Of a stretch of 39,253 nt of DNA, positions 34,446 to 39,253 are shown piece after piece. Each line of letters opens with the position of its first letter. Within the stretch, counting starts at the first letter, position 1. The position numbers and the translations under genes were made by a program. The DNA is from CALDCK01 sp050618055 (lineage in GTDB: Bacteria; Myxococcota_A; UBA9160; SMWR01): contig JBNLVK010000055.1 of the NCBI GenBank assembly GCA_050618055.1, positions 1 to 39,253 on the forward strand, read 5' to 3'. The notes beneath the pieces were generated by a model that was given only the letters and a program-made list of their open reading frames with translations, made no database searches and was not told the origin of the DNA.

Positions 34446-34628
34446 CTCGCCCTCTCTAGTGGGGCTACTCGCCTGGATGGGGGTCGCTGCCGGACGGCAG
34501 CCCTCCCCCGGGCCCGGCCGCCGAACCCCCGGCCTCTAATAGACCGGGCGCCTTGCAGAGGCCGGCCCGGAGGTGAAAATATAGCGAAACCAAGGAGTTG
34601 CGGCCGGGTCCTGAGAGGGCGAGGCAGG

Positions 34629-34657
34629 TTGACTTAGTGTTCAATAAATAGTACACT
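34629..34657 (+). promoter_or_regulatory. Sigma-70 promoter of hipBA
   Basis: TTGACT (34629-34634) and TACACT (34652-34657) are separated by exactly 17 bp, close to the consensus. The region is visibly more AT-rich than its surroundings. Transcription would start near 34664, 26 nt before the hipB ATG, with ACAGG as the ribosome binding site. The operator overlaps both boxes. Confidence 0.75.
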
Positions 34658-34679
34658 AAGCATGTTAATGAACTATTTA
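34633..34679. promoter_or_regulatory. Candidate HipB operator: two interleaved inverted repeats
   Basis: CTTAGTGT (34633-34640) and ACACTAAG (34653-34660) are perfect complements and overlap the -35 and -10 boxes. A second perfect pair, TAAATAGT (34645-34652) and ACTATTTA (34672-34679), is interleaved with it. A third CACTAA word lies at 34685-34690 next to the start codon. HipB-type antitoxins bind such palindromes to repress their own operon, so this is the likely autoregulation site. Confidence 0.7.
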
Positions 34680-34689
34680 CAGGTCACTA

Positions 34690-35043
34690 ATGTCTCCTCG
34701 CCGGCCAAGATCTAGCATACCGATCCCGGTCAGACGGGCCCTCACGAAGCTGGGGGACGACATCCGCGACGCGCGCCGGCGGCGGCGGATATCCACCACC
34801 GTGATGGCAGAGCGCGCGGCCATCAGCCGGACGACTCTTGCACGCGCCGAGAAGGGCGATCCCGGGGTCTCGGTGGGCACGATCGCGTCCTTGCTCTTCG
34901 TCTTGGGCATGATCGACCGCTTGGCGGAGCTCGCGGACGTGCGCAGCGATCACCTGGGCCTTGAACTTGAGGAAGAGCAGCTTCCCAGGCGGGTCCGCTA
35001 CCCGAAGCCGCAGCCCGTGCCGCACAACGGCGATGAGAACTAG
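34690..35043 (+). CDS. hipB: HipB-like HTH antitoxin
   Basis: This 117-aa protein has an XRE/Cro-type HTH at about residues 18-75: LTKLGDDIRDARRRRRIS, then TTVMAERAAISRTTLARAEK and a closing helix SVGTIASLLFVLGMIDRL. The C-terminal tail (RVRYPKPQPVPHNGDEN) is basic and disordered and could contact the HipA partner. The gene lies 2 nt before the hipA-like gene and its operator is visible upstream, as expected for an antitoxin that represses its operon. Confidence 0.88.
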   Translation: MSPRRPRSSIPIPVRRALTKLGDDIRDARRRRRISTTVMAERAAISRTTLARAEKGDPGVSVGTIASLLFVLGMIDRLAELADVRSDHLGLELEEEQLPRRVRYPKPQPVPHNGDEN

Positions 35044-35045
35044 CG

Positions 35046-36296
35046 ATGGACTCCGAGGTGCTCGTCTACGCCGACCTCTCGGGCATCCCACTGCTCGTCG
35101 GGCGTCTTTGGACCCGGTCACGCAAGGATCGCGAGAGCGCCAGTTTTGAGTACGACCGAAGCTGGCTTGAGCGTCCCGAGCGCTTCGCGCTCGAGCCGGC
35201 GCTTTCGCTCGGTCCCGGTCCGTTTCACACAGATCGCGGCCGGCGTCTGTTCGGGGCGATCGGCGACTCTGCGCCCGACCGCTGGGGCCGCGTCCTGATG
35301 CGCCGCGCTGAGCGGCGCCGGGCGGAAGCCGCGAAGGAGACTCCGCGCGCCCTCCGGGAAATCGACTTCCTGCTGGGCGTGAGTGACCGCACGCGTCAGG
35401 GCGCATTGCGCTTCGCGCGACAAGAAGGCGGGCCCTTTCTCGCCGAAGCAGGCCCCCTGCCCGTCCCGCCGTTGATCGATCTCCCGCGGCTGCTTTCGGC
35501 GGCCGAGCGCGTTGCGGCGTCCGAGGACACGGACGAGGACCTGCTGCTGCTCATTGCGCCCGGCTCCTCGCTTGGCGGCGCGCGTCCCAAAGCCTCTGTC
35601 ATCGACAAGGACGGAACGCTTGCGATCGCGAAGTTCCCAAGACGCGACGATGAGATCGACACCGTGCGCTGGGAGGCCCTCGCGCTCTCACTCGCGCAGA
35701 AGAGCGGGATCGAGACGCCCAAGTGGCGGATCGAAGAAGTCGCCGGCCGCCCTGTGTTGGTCCTCACGCGCTTTGACCGCGCGGGAGATACCCGGATCCC
35801 GTTCCTCTCGGCGATGAGCATGCTGGATGCCAAGGACGGGGAGCAGCGCAGCTATATGGAGATCGCCGACGCGCTGCGCCAGCACGGCGCATCGGCCAAG
35901 GAAGACCGGTGGGCGCTCTGGCGCCGCATGCTGTTCAGCATTCTGATCTCAAATACCGACGATCACCTGCGAAATCACGGCTTTCTGCATGAGGGCGCCG
36001 CTGGGTGGCGGCTTTCGCCTGCCTACGACCTCAATCCGGTGCCGGCTGACATCAGCCCACGCGTGCTGTCGACCACGATCGATCTGGACGACGGCACGGC
36101 ATCGCTCGAGCGCGCGCTCGGCGTGTGCGAGTATTTCGCGCTGACGGCGGATCAAGCACGCGCGATCGCCCGCGAGGTAGGCGCAGCCGTGTCCACCTGG
36201 CGCAGAGAAGCCGCGAAGCTAGGTCTCAAGGATGCGGGGATCGAGCGCATGGCTTCTGCGTTCGAGCACGAGGATCTCGAGGCCGCACGCCGTTAG
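35046..36296 (+). CDS. hipA: HipA-like serine/threonine kinase toxin
   Basis: This 416-aa protein is slightly shorter than E. coli HipA (440). It has the HipA N-terminal domain, SSLGGARPKASV (the GGARPKA ATP-binding loop), AIAKFP with the lysine, and the catalytic ISNTDDHLRNHGF, then LSPAYDLNPV as the metal-binding site. HipA kinases phosphorylate glutamyl-tRNA synthetase or other targets and cause growth arrest. Motifs are intact, so it is probably active. It starts 2 nt after the hipB-like gene, which fits a toxin-antitoxin pair used for persistence or phage defence. Confidence 0.92.
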   Translation: MDSEVLVYADLSGIPLLVGRLWTRSRKDRESASFEYDRSWLERPERFALEPALSLGPGPFHTDRGRRLFGAIGDSAPDRWGRVLMRRAERRRAEAAKETPRALREIDFLLGVSDRTRQGALRFARQEGGPFLAEAGPLPVPPLIDLPRLLSAAERVAASEDTDEDLLLLIAPGSSLGGARPKASVIDKDGTLAIAKFPRRDDEIDTVRWEALALSLAQKSGIETPKWRIEEVAGRPVLVLTRFDRAGDTRIPFLSAMSMLDAKDGEQRSYMEIADALRQHGASAKEDRWALWRRMLFSILISNTDDHLRNHGFLHEGAAGWRLSPAYDLNPVPADISPRVLSTTIDLDDGTASLERALGVCEYFALTADQARAIAREVGAAVSTWRREAAKLGLKDAGIERMASAFEHEDLEAARR

Positions 36297-36355
36297 GCTC
36301 ATCGCGCATGCAGCGGCGGGACATCGATCGCCGCTCAACGCTCAGGAGAGCGCCC

Positions 36356-36559
36356 ATGCTCTACTACCGCTTTCGGCCGGCGAGCGAACTCGCGCTAAAC
36401 GAGTTGCTCTACAGCGAGATGTTCTTCACATCCACAGAGGAGTGCAACGCGCGCCTGGGTCTTGGCTCGGGCTTCCAGAACCCATCCAAGAGCAGGGAGC
36501 GGAACCTGCGCAGTCCGCGATCCGACGAGTGGCTAGCCGCCGGTCGTGTCTGTGCATGA
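36356..36559 (+). pseudogene. Truncated DUF2971-like fragment
   Basis: The first 33 residues after a strong site (CAGGAG) read MLYYRFRPASELALNELLYS then EMFFTSTEECN, which resembles the opening of DUF2971 proteins found in defence islands. The rest (RLGLGSGFQNPSK...) does not fit and the frame ends after 67 aa, where the family is usually over 200. A deletion or recombination near the CBASS 3' end is likely. Identification rests on a short N-terminal pattern. Confidence 0.5.
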
Positions 36560-36584
36560 TGAGCGGATCGCGCGATGTCTATCC

Positions 36585-38105
36585 CTAGCCATCAAGCTCG
36601 ATGCCGAGCTGATAGCCTCCGCCCCGCGCACCGCCGAAGTCGAACTCGTACATTGCGACGCGTCCCAGTACCTGGCTCTGCTGACCCAGGAAGAACGTGA
36701 ACCCGTTGGGCGCCGCAACGAAGAGATGGATTTTGCCGGTGACCTCGGACTCTGCGCGGAGCCGCGCCACCTCGCGCACGACAGATTCGGCGAGCTCCCA
36801 GGCGTGCCGTCCGCACTGCACGGAATGCTGGCCCGGAGCGTCCTGCGGCCTGCACTGGAGCAGGAGGCCGACGCCACCCGCCGTTGACTCGAGGTATCGC
36901 TCGACAGCTGGAGCCACATCGTGCGTCAGTCCAACCGCTACCGCGAGATCGGGCTGCCCCCTTGATACATCGACCCTCGCGAACCCGAGGTGAGCCCAGG
37001 CAGCATCCGGTGCCTGATCGGTCGCGGACCAGAATCTCCGGCCGCTGGTACGTTGCTCGATCTCGATACTCTTGCCCGATTTGACGTTCAGCGCGCTCCC
37101 GGCAGCAAACGCGAGTGATGCGTGTGCATCGAGGATGAGGCGCAGACGATCGTGGCTGCGGGCCTCCCCCGCCAGGAAGGTGCGGAGCTCGGGCAGGACG
37201 CGACGCTGCCAATCCTCCTCCTTTCGCATGTAGCGAAGATCAAAATAGGGAACGAGGTTGAGCAGCTCATCACACCGTGCATCGAGGGCATCGATGGGGT
37301 GCATGAAGGATCGGACGCCGATGGTCCGGACGTGCTCAACCTCGTCGGTCTCCGCGAGGAGCCCCTCGCCCTCACAGAGCCGCCGAAACCCGTCTCGGTC
37401 GAACTCGACTCGTCCCTGCGCCAACAGCTTTCGGGCGAGATCGTCATAGAAGAAGCTTGATTGCGACGCCGGTACGCGCCGCATGCCCACTGCGAAGAAC
37501 CGGTCGTCGAGACGCTCCCGCAAGTCATCCAGCGACTCCGAGTGCTCCGCGATGGCAAGGCAACGCACGACCTCAAGAAGCGCCTCTTCTGTGACCTCCA
37601 GGTGATCGCGCCAAGCCTTGCGGACCCGGCCGGTCTCGCTCTTCGCGGTTGCACCCCGCATCAGCCGGTCCAGGTCGATCGCGTTGGTCTGCTTTCGAAC
37701 CAAGGACAGCAAGGGGTCTTCTGCCTTGATCCGCCAGTTCGTGATGAACTCGAATGCGCAGCCGGGACCGCCACACGCGCGCTGAGCCGCACGAGCTCTC
37801 TCAAGGAGGGAATGCTGATTCGCGTTGATGAATGCTGGGTCGGTCAGGTCGGCATAACCGAACGTTCCGGCCACGGCGTGCCACTTGCACTGGATGTGCT
37901 TGCGCAGGATCGGCTTGCCCTCGTGATCGGGCGGGGCGCCTACTGGATCGTATTCGACATAGATGTCGTCAAACGCCCTGGGCCCCGTCTCATAGGCGAC
38001 CTTGAGGACCGGGCTCTCGGGGTCCAGCAGTCGGGAAGCATGGAGCCAGAACATCCTCGCCTGGAAGTCGTCGCCCTGCTGGCGGGGAACGTTGGCGCGT
38101 GTCAT
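36585..38105 (-). CDS. cap4: CBASS effector Cap4: nuclease plus SAVED domain
   Basis: This 506-aa protein begins like the DUF4297 nucleases: GDDFQARMFWLHASRLL (residues 11-27), then Glu39, AFDDIYVEY with Asp46/47, and HIQCKWH with Gln72-x-Lys74, a PD-(D/E)xK-type active site. The C-terminal 160 residues read as a SAVED domain (ARVDVSRGQPDLAVAVGLTH, KIHLFVAAPNGFTFFLG, VAMYEFDFG), which binds cyclic oligonucleotides. Cap4 proteins degrade DNA when CD-NTase product binds, killing the infected cell. The ATG at 38105 follows the CD-NTase stop by 5 nt; the frame upstream of it is a shadow of that gene. Confidence 0.9.
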   Translation of the reverse strand: MTRANVPRQQGDDFQARMFWLHASRLLDPESPVLKVAYETGPRAFDDIYVEYDPVGAPPDHEGKPILRKHIQCKWHAVAGTFGYADLTDPAFINANQHSLLERARAAQRACGGPGCAFEFITNWRIKAEDPLLSLVRKQTNAIDLDRLMRGATAKSETGRVRKAWRDHLEVTEEALLEVVRCLAIAEHSESLDDLRERLDDRFFAVGMRRVPASQSSFFYDDLARKLLAQGRVEFDRDGFRRLCEGEGLLAETDEVEHVRTIGVRSFMHPIDALDARCDELLNLVPYFDLRYMRKEEDWQRRVLPELRTFLAGEARSHDRLRLILDAHASLAFAAGSALNVKSGKSIEIEQRTSGRRFWSATDQAPDAAWAHLGFARVDVSRGQPDLAVAVGLTHDVAPAVERYLESTAGGVGLLLQCRPQDAPGQHSVQCGRHAWELAESVVREVARLRAESEVTGKIHLFVAAPNGFTFFLGQQSQVLGRVAMYEFDFGGARGGGYQLGIELDG

Positions 38106-38110
38106 CTGGG

Positions 38111-38995
38111 TCAACTCGTAGGGAAATACTTGCCCATGATCTCGCGCCAGAGCGCGAGCGCCGCGCCGTTCTTCCCCTGCTGTTCCAGCCGCACAGCGCG
38201 CGCGGCCTTGACCTCGGCTTCGCGCAGGGCCTCGGCAGCGGCTTGGCGTGCCTGAGGGTCCATCTGATCGGAAACGGGCGGCCCGTGGCCGGCGGGATCG
38301 GGCCAGTCCTGCATGATACCGTTCATCGCGGCCGCGAAGAACCGTCGCACCTCTCCCGGATAGGAGGTGAACGGCGTATCGACCAGATCGAGCGCCATGA
38401 CCTCGACTAGGAAGGAGGGCGAGATCGGCTTGCCCGCGGACCGGTTCCACCTCTTCAGCATCTTGACCAGGGGGATCCATCTCCCCCCAGCTTCGCTGTT
38501 CTTGGCTGTGGCCATTTGGGCATGTACATCCGGATCAGTCCGAATCCACCTGCCGAGCGTGCGGTCGGGGATTTCGTAGCCATCGGCAAGCTCGAAGGCA
38601 GGCACGGCGTCGATGCTCAGCACCTTGCCTTCGTCGTCCGCGGTCGGCTTTGCCTTCTCGAACTCGACAGTCACGCAACGGCGGCCGAGGTCAACGTTCG
38701 TAGCTCCGAAGTTTGAGGTCAGCTGACCCTCGAACGCCAGGAGGACGTCGCCCGGCGGTTTCTGCCGCCAGTGCGCATCCTCGCCACCCAGACAGAAGAA
38801 GATGTCGACGTCCTTGAGCGGCTTCGTCTTGGTGTGCCTGGCGTACGAACCGGTCAGGAAGTCGCGTTCGAGGTCAAACTCGGCACGAAGGCAATCGCGC
38901 ACGCTGTTGTGGCGCCGGATCGCATCCTTGCGTTCCGTCTCGCTGAGTTCGAGCCGCTGGCGGAACTTCTCGAAGGCTTCGGCGACAGAGATCAT
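38111..38995 (-). CDS. CBASS CD-NTase (cyclic oligonucleotide synthase)
   Basis: This 294-aa nucleotidyltransferase has the GS motif with two acidic residues, LTGSYARHTKTKPLKDVDIF (GS at 49-50, Asp62 and Asp64), and the third acid in SIDAVPAFE (Asp129). A helical C-terminal lid with WIPLVKMLKRWNRSAGKPIS is typical of CD-NTases of the clade that signal to SAVED effectors. On phage infection such enzymes make cyclic di- or trinucleotides. The start at MISVAEAF is set by an ATGA overlap with the gene before it. The first 70 residues of the longer open frame are not protein-like. Confidence 0.92.
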   Translation of the reverse strand: MISVAEAFEKFRQRLELSETERKDAIRRHNSVRDCLRAEFDLERDFLTGSYARHTKTKPLKDVDIFFCLGGEDAHWRQKPPGDVLLAFEGQLTSNFGATNVDLGRRCVTVEFEKAKPTADDEGKVLSIDAVPAFELADGYEIPDRTLGRWIRTDPDVHAQMATAKNSEAGGRWIPLVKMLKRWNRSAGKPISPSFLVEVMALDLVDTPFTSYPGEVRRFFAAAMNGIMQDWPDPAGHGPPVSDQMDPQARQAAAEALREAEVKAARAVRLEQQGKNGAALALWREIMGKYFPTS

Positions 38996-39253
38996 GATCG
39001 GTAGTACCTCGCGGAGGCCATGATGTCCGGTGTCGAGATGACGGTTCCAGCCTCTCGACCGACGAGCCCGTTCAGCGACAGGAACTTCGTGTATTCGACA
39101 CCCGGGACATCGGGCCGGCCCGGGCTTGTGGTGAGGAGAATTCGGTAGCTGCAGCCTGCGGGGGGTGCCTTCGCCTTGGCGATCGATTCCTCGAAGAAGG
39201 ATCGGTCGATCCACATCTCGTCCACTCCGTTTCCGTCGTAGCGAATCGGGAAG
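38992..39253 (-). CDS. First gene of the CBASS operon (partial), unknown
   Basis: The frame is open to the window edge, so only the last 86 residues are seen. It contains MWIDRSFFEESIAKAKAPP, CSYRILLTTSPGRPDVPGVE and a C-terminal STPDIMASARYYRS. It overlaps the CD-NTase start by ATGA, so it is part of the CBASS operon. In CBASS this position may hold a HORMA-type regulator or a Cap2/Cap3 ubiquitin-like factor. The PGRPDVPG tail reminds me weakly of bacterial HORMA proteins, but I cannot support a call. Confidence 0.6.
   Translation of the reverse strand, partial: FPIRYDGNGVDEMWIDRSFFEESIAKAKAPPAGCSYRILLTTSPGRPDVPGVEYTKFLSLNGLVGREAGTVISTPDIMASARYYRS

Noticed and set aside
37461..38255. 264-aa plus-strand open frame
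   Set aside because: Antisense to Cap4 and the CD-NTase C terminus, both of which have recognised domains.
38996..39214. N-terminal extension of the CD-NTase frame
   Set aside because: Its translation is Arg/Pro-rich and lies over the coding frame of the upstream gene; the ATGA overlap at 38992-38995 defines the start.
1..39253. CRISPR arrays, tRNA and rRNA genes
   Set aside because: No regularly spaced repeats, cloverleaf-like sequences or conserved rRNA segments were noticed on reading the window; a tool search was not possible.

Overview
The window is a GC-rich, gene-dense stretch of a Gram-negative chromosome or large integrated element. Lipoprotein signals, Sec signal peptides, a nine-haem cytochrome, FlgD-type Ig domains and a Cys-bracketed DNDGD acidic loop (common in Myxococcota and other former Deltaproteobacteria) suggest an environmental proteobacterium or a deltaproteobacterial relative. 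No rRNA, tRNA or core housekeeping gene was seen, so the taxon is an inference. No CRISPR array and no intact insertion sequence was found.

Left end (1-3.4 kb): the C-terminal half of a MobF-type relaxase/helicase, a small overlapping gene, two small minus-strand genes and about 1 kb without a convincing gene. That gap contains a nested set of inverted repeats, so this end looks like part of a conjugative or mobilisable element. From 3.4 to 7.5 kb is a tightly coupled NMT1/SsuABC-type ABC importer operon, with a SAM methyltransferase gene placed between the permease and binding-protein genes and a multi-pass membrane protein at the end. At 8.0-8.8 kb lies a minus-strand pair, a lipoprotein and a small membrane protein.

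Middle (9.4-18.4 kb): a plus-strand cluster encodes a small protein resembling nitrile-hydratase-type (NHLP) leaders, an exported ComEC-like metallo-beta-lactamase-fold hydrolase, a three-TM protein and a patatin-like phospholipase. It faces a minus-strand pair made of an 879-aa two-part alpha/beta hydrolase and a 76-aa companion. I do not recognise either arrangement as a described system; these are the best candidates for new biology here. Two further exported proteins follow at 16.7-18.4 kb.

18.7-33.0 kb is one long envelope/secretion locus: a nine-haem membrane-anchored cytochrome, a 1261-aa dockerin plus beta-helix protein, a TolB-like propeller, a FlgD-Ig protein and a Sec-exported 1567-aa RHS/YD-repeat protein with a C-terminal toxin-like tip. 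Four of these five genes are joined to a neighbour by ATGA overlaps or 2-4 nt gaps. A probable immunity gene and a degenerate second RHS tip cassette with small membrane and exported proteins follow.

Right end (33.2-39.25 kb) is a defence island: a TIR-domain protein with a GTGA-coupled zinc-ribbon partner, a HipBA toxin-antitoxin pair with a readable promoter/operator, a truncated DUF2971-like fragment, and a CBASS operon (CD-NTase plus Cap4-type nuclease-SAVED effector) whose first gene runs off the window.
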